Part shown: positions 9,774-19,697 of the stretch, piece after piece
Layout: each line of letters opens with the position of its first letter
Position numbering within the stretch: position 1 is the stretch's first letter
NCBI RefSeq assembly: GCF_000689255.1
Contig: NZ_HG964446.1
Location: 2,261,565 to 2,325,564, forward strand
From: Mycobacterium triplex
GTDB lineage: Bacteria > Actinomycetota > Actinomycetes > Mycobacteriales > Mycobacteriaceae
Direction: 5' to 3'
Length of the DNA: 64,000 nt
The notes under the pieces: generated by a model
Databases searched by the model: none
What the model saw: the letters and a program-made list of their open reading frames with translations, nothing else
What the model was told of the DNA's origin: nothing
Program-made: the position numbers and the translations under genes

Positions 9774-10939
9774 CGGTGGTGGCCGTCTGTCGCCTCCGGT
9801 GAGCCGCCCATCATGCGGATCATCGGCATTCCTCCGGACGTGACGAATCGGACGATCAGGACCACCGCGACCACGAGAAAGACGATGTTGAGCCAGGTGG
9901 TGTAGTTCCACGAGATCGACGCTTCCATGACCGTGGCATTGCGCTCGGCCGGGATGAGGTTCGTTGTGCCGAAAAGGAATTCGACGAGGTAGCCGGCGGC
10001 GACCATCGAGGCGTAGAAGGTGGCGAGCAGCGTCAGCATCATCCGGGTGCCGTAATACCTCCGGTAGATGTTCAAGATCGGCAGGATCAACAGGTCGGCG
10101 TAGATGAAGGCGATCACGCCGCCGAAGCTGATGCCCCCATTCCACAGCACCGCGGCCAACGGGACGTTGCCGATCGAGCAGACGAAGGACACAATCGCCA
10201 CGACGGGACCCACGATCGGCCCCCACAGTGCCGCCCAGCCGGGGTCGTCAGCCAAAAAGAAACCTCGCCAGAAGGTTTCGGGCACCCACGCCGCGATGGC
10301 ACCGGCGATCAACAGCCCGAGCACCAGGTCCCGCAGGATCGCCAGCCATTCCATCACGAACACGTGCGACACCGAGGTGAAGCCCTCGGCGGAAAGCAGC
10401 CGCTGCGTAAACGAACCGTCCCGTTTGATGGACATGTCCATCGCGGCGTGGCCCTCCATCGAGCCGGCGACTCCCCGGTCGGCCTGCTCGCGCGCGGCGT
10501 CGACGAGGCGGGATCGGACGAACAGCCGGAACAGCACGGCCAGGATGACGATCATCAGCGGGCCGCCGACGAATTCCGCGGCGGTGAACTGCCAGCCCAT
10601 CAGCAGCGCCAAGATGATGCCCAGCTCGACCACGAGGTTGGTGGAGCCGATCTCGAATGCCATGGCCGCGGTGAAGTGGGCGCCCTTGCGGAACAACGAT
10701 CGGGCCAGGGCGACCGCGGCGTACGAGCACGACGAGGACGCCGCCCCCAGCCCGGCCGCCAGCGCCAGGGTGCGCGGCCGGTCGTCGCCCAGCAAAGCCA
10801 CGATCGTCGAGCGCCGCACCACCGCCTGCACCACCGCCGACAGGACGAAGCCCAGGATCAGCGCCCACAAGATTTCCCAGGTCATCGACCCGGCCAGCGC
10901 CAGGGCGTGCTCGATTGCGGCCAGCGCCTTGCCTGTCAT
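9767..10939 (-). CDS. ArsP-like / DUF318 family permease
   Basis: A 390-residue polytopic membrane protein with about eight hydrophobic segments, a central hydrophilic loop rich in charged residues (about 135-175) and a His-rich tail (DGHHRH). The segment ASSSCSYAAVALARSLF and the later FVCSIGNVPLAAVLWNGG resemble the paired cysteine-containing repeats of the ArsP_1/UPF0718 permease family. Some members export organoarsenicals; the substrate here is unknown. The gene is convergent with the PUFA synthase (7 bp overlap of the 3' ends) and divergent from the FAAL gene, so it belongs to neither lipid operon. No metal-responsive regulator gene is adjacent. Confidence 0.75.
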   Translation of the reverse strand: MTGKALAAIEHALALAGSMTWEILWALILGFVLSAVVQAVVRRSTIVALLGDDRPRTLALAAGLGAASSSCSYAAVALARSLFRKGAHFTAAMAFEIGSTNLVVELGIILALLMGWQFTAAEFVGGPLMIVILAVLFRLFVRSRLVDAAREQADRGVAGSMEGHAAMDMSIKRDGSFTQRLLSAEGFTSVSHVFVMEWLAILRDLVLGLLIAGAIAAWVPETFWRGFFLADDPGWAALWGPIVGPVVAIVSFVCSIGNVPLAAVLWNGGISFGGVIAFIYADLLILPILNIYRRYYGTRMMLTLLATFYASMVAAGYLVEFLFGTTNLIPAERNATVMEASISWNYTTWLNIVFLVVAVVLIVRFVTSGGMPMIRMMGGSPEATDGHHRH

Positions 10940-11434
10940 GGGGCCCGCTTTCTCTCGTCTGCGTTGATCTTCGCGTATGCGCGCCGATTCCGCCCGGGCG
11001 TTCGATGTTCCGAGGGCGCCTTTGTTTATGGGACCGGCGTGCCGGTCTCCCGGCGATATTGGCTGGTCAGCGAGATCTCCGATTCGCCAACGTGGCCGCG
11101 GCGGAACGGGTAGGTTCCTGGCCGTGGAGGTGGTGATGACCGCGGGTGCTCGCCGGTGTCAGCTCGCCGCCCGGCGGGTGATACATCCGGCCCCCGAGAG
11201 GCGCGAACAGACGGGATCGGCGCTGAACCGCGCGGCGGTACACTTCGTCGAACAAAGGGTGGAGCCGACGATTCCCGTCTCACCTTTGAAGTTTTCTCAT
11301 CCAGGGTGGTGCTGACAAGATAGAAGTTCGTATCGGTTAGTGGCATGGGGTGGTGCTGCGAGAAAACCGGCTGCGGCATCCCGTGGGGGACGTGATGCGC
11401 ACCAATATTTTGAAAGAAATCGGAAGGTAGCGTT
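10940..11434. other. Intergenic region between divergent permease and FAAL genes
   Basis: About 495 bp separate the two divergent starts. Reading frames here have no recognisable protein features. The part nearest the FAAL is AT-richer and ends in a clear ribosome binding site, GGAAGG at 11422-11427, 7 nt before the ATG. Promoters for both genes should lie here, but I cannot place a convincing -35/-10 pair. Confidence 0.5.
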
Positions 11435-13177
11435 ATGTCCGTTCTCGAGTCCTCCATTCCTGCAGCGCTGAGCGCAAACGCTCGCCGGCAGCCCGATGAC
11501 ACGGCATTCACATTCATCGACTACGACGTGGATCCGAAAGGCTTCGCCGAAAGCTTGACCTGGTCGCAGCTTCACCGCCGCGCGTTGACGGTCGCCGCGG
11601 AGCTGCGGCGCTGCGGGACGACCGGCGATCGGGTGGCGATACTGGCGCCGCAGAGCCTGGACTACGTCGTCGGTTTTCTCGGGGCATTACAAGCGGGCTT
11701 CATCGCGGTTCCGCTGTCGGTCCCACAATTCGGCGCCCACGACAGCCGCATATCGTCGGCACTGCAGGATTGCACCCCGACGGCGATTATCACGACCTCT
11801 GCTGCCGTTGACGGAGTCGTCAAATACGCGGAATCCCACGGCGGTGCGGCCGCCCCGACGGTCATTGAAATCGATTCACTCGACTTTTATTCGACCGGTG
11901 AATTCAATTCGGCGGAATACTCGCATCCAAAGGAAGCGTATCTGCAGTACACGTCGGGGTCGACGGGCCAACCGGCCGGTGTCGTGATCACGCACGAGAA
12001 CGTGGTCGCCAACTGCCGGCAGCTCGAGTCGGGCCTGTTCGACATTTCCGGGCCGCCGGAAACGCTGGTGTCGTGGCTGCCCTTCTATCACGACATGGGG
12101 CTCATCCAGGGGATCTGTTTCCCCACCGTGTGGGCCCGTCCCGCGGTGTTGACCAGCCCGATCGCTTTTCTGATCGAGCCGGCCCGCTGGATGAGGCTGC
12201 TCGCGAGCAATCCCCGGCCGTTCTCGGGAGGGCCCAACTTCGCGTTCGATCTGGCGGTGCGCAGGATTTCGGACGACGACATGGCCGGGCTCGACCTCAG
12301 CGACGTGGTGGGACTGGCCAACGGCAGTGAACGGGTGCAGAAGGCATCGATCACCCGGTTCATGGAGCGCTTCTCCCGGTACGGCCTGCCCGAGACCGCC
12401 ATCCGGCCGTCCTACGGCCTCGCCGAGGCGACGCTGTACGTCGCCAGCGCGAAGACGGGGCAGGCGCCCAAATCCGTGCGCTTCCAATACGAGCAGTTGT
12501 CGGGCGGCCTGGCCACGCCATGCACCGAGGAGCAAGGCGGCAGCGACCTGATCAGCTACGGCGCCATGAAGTCACCGTTGGTGCGAATCGTCAACCCCGA
12601 CACCAAGACCGAGACCGCACCCGGTGTGATCGGCGAAATCTGGGCACACGGTGACAACATCGGCAACGGCTACTGGCGCAATCCGGAGCGGAGCAAGCGC
12701 ACCTTCGGTGCCCGCCTGACCAATCCGTCCGCGGGCACACCCGAGGGGCCCTGGCTGAGGACCGGCGACTTGGGATTCATCTCCGATGGCGAACTGTTCA
12801 TCATGGGCCGCCTCAAGGACCTGCTGATCGTGGACGGACGCAATCACTACCCGGACGACATCGAATCGACGATCGGGCAGATCACCAAGGGCCGGGTGGC
12901 GGCGATTTCGGTTGCCAACGACACCACCGAGCAGCTTGTCGCCATCGCCGAGGTCAAGAACCGGCCCGGCTCCGACGAGGATGCTCAGCAGAAACTCCGC
13001 TCGATCAGGCGCGACGTCGCCGCCGCGATATCCAGCGCGCACGGTGTCCGCATCGCCGATCTCGTTCTGGTGGCGCCGGGTTCGCTTCCGCTGACCACCA
13101 GTGGCAAGGTGCGCCGCTCGACGTGTGTCGAGTCCTATCGGCTCGAGGAGTTCGAGCGTTTGGACGTCTCGGCGTGA
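11435..13177 (+). CDS. Fatty acyl-AMP ligase (FadD26-type FAAL)
   Basis: A 580-residue acyl-adenylate-forming enzyme, close to FadD26 of the PDIM locus in length and sequence. FAALs activate long-chain fatty acids as acyl-AMP and load them on the N-terminal ACP of a partner PKS. Visible motifs: P-loop YTSGSTGQPAG from residue 172, SWLPFYHDMGL, RPSYGLAEATLY, the hinge TGD (WLRTGDLGFISDGELF), LLIVDGRNHYPDD, and a C-terminal TTSGKVRRS holding the usual Lys. The ATG has GGAAGG 7 nt upstream. The TGA overlaps the next start (GTGA), so translation is coupled to the ACP-first PKS that follows. A truncated paralogue lies at 45862-45990, so this may be the only working FAAL in the window. Whether it belongs to the FadD26, FadD29 or FadD28 branch needs a tree. 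Confidence 0.9.
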   Translation: MSVLESSIPAALSANARRQPDDTAFTFIDYDVDPKGFAESLTWSQLHRRALTVAAELRRCGTTGDRVAILAPQSLDYVVGFLGALQAGFIAVPLSVPQFGAHDSRISSALQDCTPTAIITTSAAVDGVVKYAESHGGAAAPTVIEIDSLDFYSTGEFNSAEYSHPKEAYLQYTSGSTGQPAGVVITHENVVANCRQLESGLFDISGPPETLVSWLPFYHDMGLIQGICFPTVWARPAVLTSPIAFLIEPARWMRLLASNPRPFSGGPNFAFDLAVRRISDDDMAGLDLSDVVGLANGSERVQKASITRFMERFSRYGLPETAIRPSYGLAEATLYVASAKTGQAPKSVRFQYEQLSGGLATPCTEEQGGSDLISYGAMKSPLVRIVNPDTKTETAPGVIGEIWAHGDNIGNGYWRNPERSKRTFGARLTNPSAGTPEGPWLRTGDLGFISDGELFIMGRLKDLLIVDGRNHYPDDIESTIGQITKGRVAAISVANDTTEQLVAIAEVKNRPGSDEDAQQKLRSIRRDVAAAISSAHGVRIADLVLVAPGSLPLTTSGKVRRSTCVESYRLEEFERLDVSA

Positions 13178-16100
13178 CATCGGCCGGTCCCGATGCGGCC
13201 GGGGGGCTCCAACGCTGGTTGATCGACTATCTCGTCACCGAGATCGGTTGTGACCGCGAAGATGTCGGCCTCGATGTGGCGTTCAACGACTTGGGAGTCG
13301 GGTCGCGCGATGCGGTCGTGCTCTCCGGGGAGTTGGCGACGCTCGTCGGCCGGGCGGTGTCGCCGCTGGATTTTTGGCAGCACCCCACGATCAACGAATT
13401 GGTGCAGTTTCTGACCACGCCGGAGTCGGAGTCCGAGGCGCAAGCGGACTCGGCGGAGCGTGGTTGGGCCGACGAACCGATCGCGGTGATCGGGTTGGGA
13501 TGTCGCTTCCCCGGGGATATTTCGGGGCCGGACGCGTACTGGCGGTTCTTGTGTGAGGGTCGGTCGTCGGTAGCCGAGGTGCCCGCCGAGCGATGGTTGC
13601 CGTTCGACGACGGATCGCCGGAGATCGCGACGGCGTTGGCCGGCACCACCCGGTGGGCTTCGGTGCTGACCGACGTCGATGGTTTCGATGCCGAATTCTT
13701 CGAGATCTCCCCGCACGAAGCCACCGCAATGGACCCACAGCAGCGGTTGTTGCTGGAGGTGGCCTGGGAAGCGTTGGAGCATGCCGGGATTCCCGCGGAA
13801 ACGCTGCGCCGTTCGCAGACCGGGGTTTTCGCCGGGGCGTGCGCGACCGACTACGGCTATCTGGCCGGGACGGATCTGCGCCGCGTCGACGCGTGGAGCA
13901 ACATCGGCGGCGCGCTGAGCATCATCGCCAATCGGCTGTCCTACTTCCTGGATCTTCGCGGTCCGTCCGTGTCGGTGGACACCGCCTGTTCGTCGTCACT
14001 TGTGGCCGTGCACATGGCATCTCAGAGCCTGCGTTCCGGCGATTGCGATCTGGCCATCGCCGCCGGGGTGAACCTGCTGTTGTCGCCGGCCATCTTCCGC
14101 AGCTTCGACGGGGCCGAAGCGTTGTCGCCGACGGGTGCGTGCAAGTCCTTCGACGCGGATGCGGATGGCTTTGTCCGCGGCGAAGGCTGCGGCGCGGTGA
14201 TCCTCAAGCGCGTCAGCGACGCGGTGCGCGACGGGGATCGCGTGCTGGCGGTGCTGCGCGGATCGGCGGTCAATCAGGATGGCCGATCCAACGGTCTGAT
14301 GGCGCCCAACCCGGCCGCGCAGATGGCGGTGCTGCGCGCGGCGTGCGCCAACGCGGGCGTTGCGCCCCATCAGGTCGACTATGTCGAGACCCACGGAACC
14401 GGAACGCTGTTGGGCGATCCCATCGAGGCGCGTGCCCTGGGCACGGTGCTGGGTCGCGGACGCCCCGCGGACGGTCCGCTGTTGATCGGCGCCGTCAAGT
14501 CGAACATGGGTCATCTGGAAGGGGCGGCGGGGATCGCCGGCCTCATCAAAGCGGTGCTGGCGGTCCATCGCGGGCATATCCCTCCGAACCTGAACTACCA
14601 CACCCCTAATCCGCACATTCCGTTCGACGAGATGCGCCTGAAAGTCGTTGCCGAGCCCACAGATTGGCCGGATACCGGGCTGCCGCGGCGGGCGGGGGTG
14701 TCGTCGTTCGGCTTCGGCGGCACCAATGCCCACGTGGTCGTCGAACAAGCCCCCGACATGAAGCTCGTTGCCCGCCAACCAGACCCGCCGGTGAGCACCC
14801 TGGTGGTATCGGGCAAGACGGACGCGCGGGTGAGCTCGCTGGCGTCGGCGCTGGCCGACTGGATGGACGGCGACGGCGCGGACGTGGCATTGCCCGACGT
14901 CGCGCACACACTCAATCACCACCGCAGCAGGCATGCCGTGTTCGGCACCGTATGTGCGCGCGATCGCAAGCATGCGATCGCCGGACTGCGGGCGTTGGCG
15001 GAGCGCACCCCGGCCGACGGCGTGGTGGCACCGGACCAGTTACCATCGCGGCCCGGCACGGTGTTCGTGTACTCCGGGCAGGGCTCGCAGTGGACGGGAA
15101 TGGGCCGGCAACTGTTGGCCGACGAGCCGGTGTTCGCCGCGGCCGTCGCCGAGCTGGAGCCGATATTCGTTGCGCAGGCCGGGTTTTCACTGCGGCAGGT
15201 ACTGGCCGAGGGGCAGCCCGTCACCGGCATCGACCGGATCCAGCCGCTGCTGGTGGGCGTGCAGCTGGCGCTGACCTCGCTGTGGCGTTCCTATGGCGTC
15301 GAGCCCGACGCGGTGATCGGGCATTCGATGGGCGAGGTCACCGCGGCGGTGGTGGCCGGCGCGCTGAGCGTCACCGACGGGTTGCGCGTGATCTGCACCC
15401 GGTCGCGGTTGATGTCGCGGCTGTCGGGGCAGGGGGCGATGGCGCTGGTGGAGTTCGACGCCGCGGCCACCGAGGCGCTGTTGGTCGATTACCCGCAGGT
15501 GAGCGTCGCGGTGTATGCCTCGCCGGGCCAGACGGTGATCGCGGGCCCGCCCGATCAGGTCGACGCCGTGGTCGCGGTCGTGGCCGACGCCGATCGGCTC
15601 GCCCGGCGCATCGAGGTCGACGTGGCCTCTCATCACCGCATCATCGAGCCGATCCTGCCCGAATTGTGTCTCGAGCTAGCCGATTTGGACCCGGATGCGC
15701 CGGCCATCCGGTTGATCAGCACGACCAGCGGCCCCGACGACGACGCGCCGGTGTTCGACGCCGACCACTGGGCGGCCAACCTGCGCAACCCCGTTCGGTT
15801 CAGCCAAGCGATCGCCACCGCCGGCGCCGACCACGGCACGTTCATCGAAATCAGCCCACACCCGTTGCTCGCCCACGCCATCAGCGACACGCTCGGCAGC
15901 GGTGACCACCGGATTGTCAGCACCCTGGCGCGCGACGCCGACGACACGCTCACGTTCCACACCAACCTCAACGCAAGCCACCGGGGGCACCCGCCGCAAA
16001 CCCCGCATCCGCCCGAACCGCACCCGGCGCTGCCGTCCGCGCCTTGGCACCACACCCACCACTGGATCGGCGGCGGCGAGCATCGCGCGCGGCCGATGGC

Positions 16101-19100
16101 CCGGGACGGCGAGGCGGCCGGCGGCAGCACCGTCTCGGTGCATCCCCTGTTGGGCGCGCACGTGCGGCTGCCCGAGGAGCCCGAGCGTCACGCCTGGCAG
16201 GGCGAAGTCGGCACCACGGCCCAGCCATGGCTCGCCGACCACCAGGTGTACGCGGTGCCGGCGCTGCCCGGAGCCGCCTACTGCGAAATGGCCCTGGCCG
16301 CGGCCGGCACGACGCTCGGTGCCGCGTCGGAGGTCCGCGACATCCGATTCGAACGGATGCTGCTACTCGATGGGCAGACGGCGTTGAGCGCCGTCGCGTC
16401 GGTGCAGGCGCCCGGTGTCGTCTCCTTCGAGGTGCAAACCGATGAGGAGGGGGAGTACACGCGGCGAGCCGCCGCGACCCTGCAGGCCATCGACGAGCTG
16501 GGCCAACCACCCATCCACGATGTCGCCGCCCTGCTCGCCGCGCATCCGAACCGGGTGGACGGCACGCAGCTGCGGGAGTGGTTCGACAACCGCGGAGTCC
16601 GGTTCGGCCCCGCCTTCGCGGGCCTGGCGGCCGCGCGCACCGGAAATGTCGCCGGCGGCACCGTGCTGGCCGAGGTCGAACCACTGAAGCAGCTTGAACA
16701 CAATGCTTTTCGCGTTCATCCCGCGCTGCTCGACGCCTGCTTCCAGTCGGTCGCGGCGCATGCGCACGATATCGCCGACGGCGGTCTGCTGCTGCCGCTG
16801 GGGGTCCGCCGGCTGCGCAGTTACGGGTCGCTGCAGGGCGCTCGCTACTGCCTGAGCCGGGTGACCGAGGCGAACCAAACCGGGATGGAAGCCGATCTCG
16901 ACGTGTTCGACGAGAACGGGACCGTGCTGCTGATCGTGCGCGGGCTGCGAGTGGGCAGCGATGTTTCCGAAAGCGGTGCGCGCCAACGGGTGCTGGCCGA
17001 GCGGCTGTTGACGATCGAGTGGGAACCGCGCGATCTGCCTCCGGTCGACAGCGTCGACTCCGGGACGTGGCTGGTGCTGACCGACGGCGACGACCCGCTG
17101 GCCGCCCAGCTCGCCGCGGCGCTGAAAACCGAAGGCGCGCAATGTGAAATCGCTGCCCAGCTCGACGCGCCGATCGACGACGTCACCGGTGTGGTGGTGC
17201 TGGCCGGGCCGCCGGCCGGCTTCGATGAGCAGTCCCCGACCCGCGGCTGCGAGCAGGTGCGACGTCTGGTGCGAATCGCCCGCACGCTGGACGAAAGCTC
17301 CGACCAGCCGCCACGCCTGTACGTGGTGACCCGCAACGCCCAGACCGTTTTGAGCGATGACCTGCCCAACCTGGACCAGGCGGGGCTGCGCGGGCTGATG
17401 CGGGTGATCGCGGCCGAAGACGCCGAGCTGCGGGCGACTCAGATCGACCTGGATGAGAATACCGACGCCGCGCAGTTGGCGCGCCAGCTGCTGGCCGGCT
17501 CGGACGAAGACGAAACCGCCTGGCGCGACGGGCAGTGGTACACCGCGCGGCTGCGGTCGGCCCCGTTACGCCCCGACGAGCGGCACACCGCCGTCGCGAA
17601 CCACCAGCTCGACGGCATGCGCCTGGAGATCCGTACACCCGGTGACCTGGAAGGCCTGGAACCCGTTGCGTTCGAACGCACCTCACCGGGGCCGGGTCAG
17701 ATCGAGGTCGCGGTCACCGCCTCCAGCCTCAACTTCGCCGATGTGCTGATCGCGATGGGCCGATTCCCCAGCGTCGACGGGCGTCAACCGCGGCTGGGTA
17801 TGGATTTCGCGGGCGTGGTGACCGCGGTCGGGCCGGACGTCACCGACCACCAGGTCGGCGACCGTGTCGGCGGCGTATCCGAAAACGGCTGTTGGGCAAC
17901 GTTTGTCACCTGCGACGCCAAACTCGCCGTGACGCTTCCGCCCGGCCTGGACGCCGAGCAGGCCGCCGCGGCCACGACCGCCTATGCCACCGCCTGGTAC
18001 GGCCTGCAGGAGATGGCCAGGATCAAACCCGGCGAACGCGTGCTGATCCACTCGGCAACCGGCGGGGTCGGGCGCGCCGCCATCGCGATAGCCCGGATGG
18101 TCGGGGCGGAGATCTTCGCCACCGCGGGCAGCGCGGCGCGGCGCGCGCTGCTGCACGACATGGGCATCGAACACGTCTACGATTCGCGCAGCATCGAATT
18201 CGCCGAGGAGATCCGTCGCGACACCGACGGCTACGGCGTCGACGTGGTGCTCAACTCGGTGACCGGGGCCGCTCAGCGTGCCGGCTTCGAACTGCTGGCG
18301 ATCGGTGGACGATTCGTCGAGATCGGCAAGCGCGATGTCTATGGCGATACCCGCCTGGGCCAGTACCCCTTCCGCCGCAACCTGACGTTCCACTACCTCG
18401 ACCTCGCGCTGATGGCCGCCAGCCACCCCCAGCAAGTCGGTGACCTGCTGCGCACGGTGTACCGGCTCGTCGGAGACGGCGAGTTACCGCCGCTCGAGCA
18501 CACCGCCTACCCACTTGACCAGGCGGCCACGGCGATTCGGGTGATGGGTGCGGCCGAGCACAACGGCAAGCTCGTGCTGTCCATCCCGCGCGAGGGGCAG
18601 AGCACCGTGCTGGTACCCCCCGAGCGGGCCGGCGTGTTCCGCAGCGACGGCGCCTACATCATCACCGGCGGCCTCGGCGGCCTCGGGCTGTTTTTGGCCA
18701 CCGAGATGAGCAAGGCCGGCTGCGGCCGCATCGTGCTCACCGCCAGGGCCAACCCGACTGCCAAGGCCCGGCAGGCCGTTGAACGGATGCGTGCCGGCGG
18801 GGTCGACGTCGTCGTGGAGTCCGGCAACATGGCCGAGGCCGACACCGCGGCCCGGGTGGTGGCCGCGGCCACCGCCACCGGGCTTCCGCTGCGCGGGGTG
18901 TTGCATGCCGCGGCGGTGGTGGTGGACGCCACGTTGGCCAACATCACCGACGACGTGGTCGATCGTGACTGGGCGCCAAAGGTTTACGGCGCGTGGAACC
19001 TGCACCACGCGGCGGCCGGCCAACCGCTGGACTGGTTCTGCTGTTTCTCCTCCGCGGCGGCGTTGCTGGGCACGGCCGGGCAGGGCGCCTACGCGGCGGC

Positions 19101-19686
19101 CAACAGCTGGGTCGATGCGTTCACGTGGTGGCGGCGCAGCCAGGGCCTGCCGTCGCTCGCCATCGCGTGGGGGCCATGGGGCGAGGTCGGGCGCGCGACG
19201 CACCTGGCAGAGGGCGGCCGCACCACGATGATCGCTCCCGACGAAGGCGCCTACGCCTTCACCGAACTGCTGCGCCACAACCGCGGCTACACGGGCTACG
19301 TCCCGACGACGGGGATGTCGTGGTTGGCCGAGTTGGTCGCCCGCAGCCCGTTCGCGGAAGCCTTCCGGCACGCGGGACAGCACCACGTCGGTGAAACCAC
19401 GCTGCGCACCGAGCTTCGCTCGCTACCGCAGGACGAATGGCCCACTCGGCTTCGGCGTCTGATCACGGAGCAGACCGGCCTGATCCTGCGCCGCACCGTC
19501 GATCCGGACCGGCCGTTCGTCGAACACGGACTGGACTCACTGGGCAATCTGGAGTTGCGGACCCGCATCGAAGCCGAGATCGGTGTCCGCGTCACTCCCA
19601 AGGCCATCGCCACCCACAACACCGCGCATGCGTTGAGCGTCCACCTGGCCCAGACGCTGGTGGCGGAGGCGGGAATACCGGGCTAG
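13174..19686 (+). CDS. Fully reducing type I PKS, ACP-KS-AT-DH-ER-KR-ACP
   Basis: 2170 residues from the GTG at 13174, which overlaps the FAAL stop (GTGA); the same frame is open further upstream but that part is the FAAL gene. Domains: N-terminal ACP with Ser44 (LGVGSRDAV), the likely acceptor from the FAAL; KS about 100-525 with Cys272, His407, His447; AT about 628-920 with GHSMGE (Ser718) and a VASHH specificity loop near 818; DH with His1023 in HQVYAVPALPG (Ala where Gly is usual); ER about 1475-1800 with SATGGVGRAA; KR about 1825-2020 with TGGLGGLG and FSSAAALLG...AYAAANS; C-terminal ACP with Ser2122. All reductive motifs are present, so each cycle should give a saturated unit. The AT resembles that of the PpsD-like protein more than those of the PpsA- and PpsC-like proteins. 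No mas is in the window; this enzyme may take that role or extend a starter. The stop is 11 bp from the convergent reductase gene. Confidence 0.9.
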   Translation: MTSAGPDAAGGLQRWLIDYLVTEIGCDREDVGLDVAFNDLGVGSRDAVVLSGELATLVGRAVSPLDFWQHPTINELVQFLTTPESESEAQADSAERGWADEPIAVIGLGCRFPGDISGPDAYWRFLCEGRSSVAEVPAERWLPFDDGSPEIATALAGTTRWASVLTDVDGFDAEFFEISPHEATAMDPQQRLLLEVAWEALEHAGIPAETLRRSQTGVFAGACATDYGYLAGTDLRRVDAWSNIGGALSIIANRLSYFLDLRGPSVSVDTACSSSLVAVHMASQSLRSGDCDLAIAAGVNLLLSPAIFRSFDGAEALSPTGACKSFDADADGFVRGEGCGAVILKRVSDAVRDGDRVLAVLRGSAVNQDGRSNGLMAPNPAAQMAVLRAACANAGVAPHQVDYVETHGTGTLLGDPIEARALGTVLGRGRPADGPLLIGAVKSNMGHLEGAAGIAGLIKAVLAVHRGHIPPNLNYHTPNPHIPFDEMRLKVVAEPTDWPDTGLPRRAGVSSFGFGGTNAHVVVEQAPDMKLVARQPDPPVSTLVVSGKTDARVSSLASALADWMDGDGADVALPDVAHTLNHHRSRHAVFGTVCARDRKHAIAGLRALAERTPADGVVAPDQLPSRPGTVFVYSGQGSQWTGMGRQLLADEPVFAAAVAELEPIFVAQAGFSLRQVLAEGQPVTGIDRIQPLLVGVQLALTSLWRSYGVEPDAVIGHSMGEVTAAVVAGALSVTDGLRVICTRSRLMSRLSGQGAMALVEFDAAATEALLVDYPQVSVAVYASPGQTVIAGPPDQVDAVVAVVADADRLARRIEVDVASHHRIIEPILPELCLELADLDPDAPAIRLISTTSGPDDDAPVFDADHWAANLRNPVRFSQAIATAGADHGTFIEISPHPLLAHAISDTLGSGDHRIVSTLARDADDTLTFHTNLNASHRGHPPQTPHPPEPHPALPSAPWHHTHHWIGGGEHRARPMARDGEAAGGSTVSVHPLLGAHVRLPEEPERHAWQGEVGTTAQPWLADHQVYAVPALPGAAYCEMALAAAGTTLGAASEVRDIRFERMLLLDGQTALSAVASVQAPGVVSFEVQTDEEGEYTRRAAATLQAIDELGQPPIHDVAALLAAHPNRVDGTQLREWFDNRGVRFGPAFAGLAAARTGNVAGGTVLAEVEPLKQLEHNAFRVHPALLDACFQSVAAHAHDIADGGLLLPLGVRRLRSYGSLQGARYCLSRVTEANQTGMEADLDVFDENGTVLLIVRGLRVGSDVSESGARQRVLAERLLTIEWEPRDLPPVDSVDSGTWLVLTDGDDPLAAQLAAALKTEGAQCEIAAQLDAPIDDVTGVVVLAGPPAGFDEQSPTRGCEQVRRLVRIARTLDESSDQPPRLYVVTRNAQTVLSDDLPNLDQAGLRGLMRVIAAEDAELRATQIDLDENTDAAQLARQLLAGSDEDETAWRDGQWYTARLRSAPLRPDERHTAVANHQLDGMRLEIRTPGDLEGLEPVAFERTSPGPGQIEVAVTASSLNFADVLIAMGRFPSVDGRQPRLGMDFAGVVTAVGPDVTDHQVGDRVGGVSENGCWATFVTCDAKLAVTLPPGLDAEQAAAATTAYATAWYGLQEMARIKPGERVLIHSATGGVGRAAIAIARMVGAEIFATAGSAARRALLHDMGIEHVYDSRSIEFAEEIRRDTDGYGVDVVLNSVTGAAQRAGFELLAIGGRFVEIGKRDVYGDTRLGQYPFRRNLTFHYLDLALMAASHPQQVGDLLRTVYRLVGDGELPPLEHTAYPLDQAATAIRVMGAAEHNGKLVLSIPREGQSTVLVPPERAGVFRSDGAYIITGGLGGLGLFLATEMSKAGCGRIVLTARANPTAKARQAVERMRAGGVDVVVESGNMAEADTAARVVAAATATGLPLRGVLHAAAVVVDATLANITDDVVDRDWAPKVYGAWNLHHAAAGQPLDWFCCFSSAAALLGTAGQGAYAAANSWVDAFTWWRRSQGLPSLAIAWGPWGEVGRATHLAEGGRTTMIAPDEGAYAFTELLRHNRGYTGYVPTTGMSWLAELVARSPFAEAFRHAGQHHVGETTLRTELRSLPQDEWPTRLRRLITEQTGLILRRTVDPDRPFVEHGLDSLGNLELRTRIEAEIGVRVTPKAIATHNTAHALSVHLAQTLVAEAGIPG

Positions 19687-19697
19687 GCGAAGGGTTT

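Noticed and set aside
10104..10967. 287-codon plus-strand frame opposite the permease gene
   Set aside because: Low-complexity Ser/Thr/Arg/Ala composition and no domain; the minus strand encodes a clear polytopic membrane protein.
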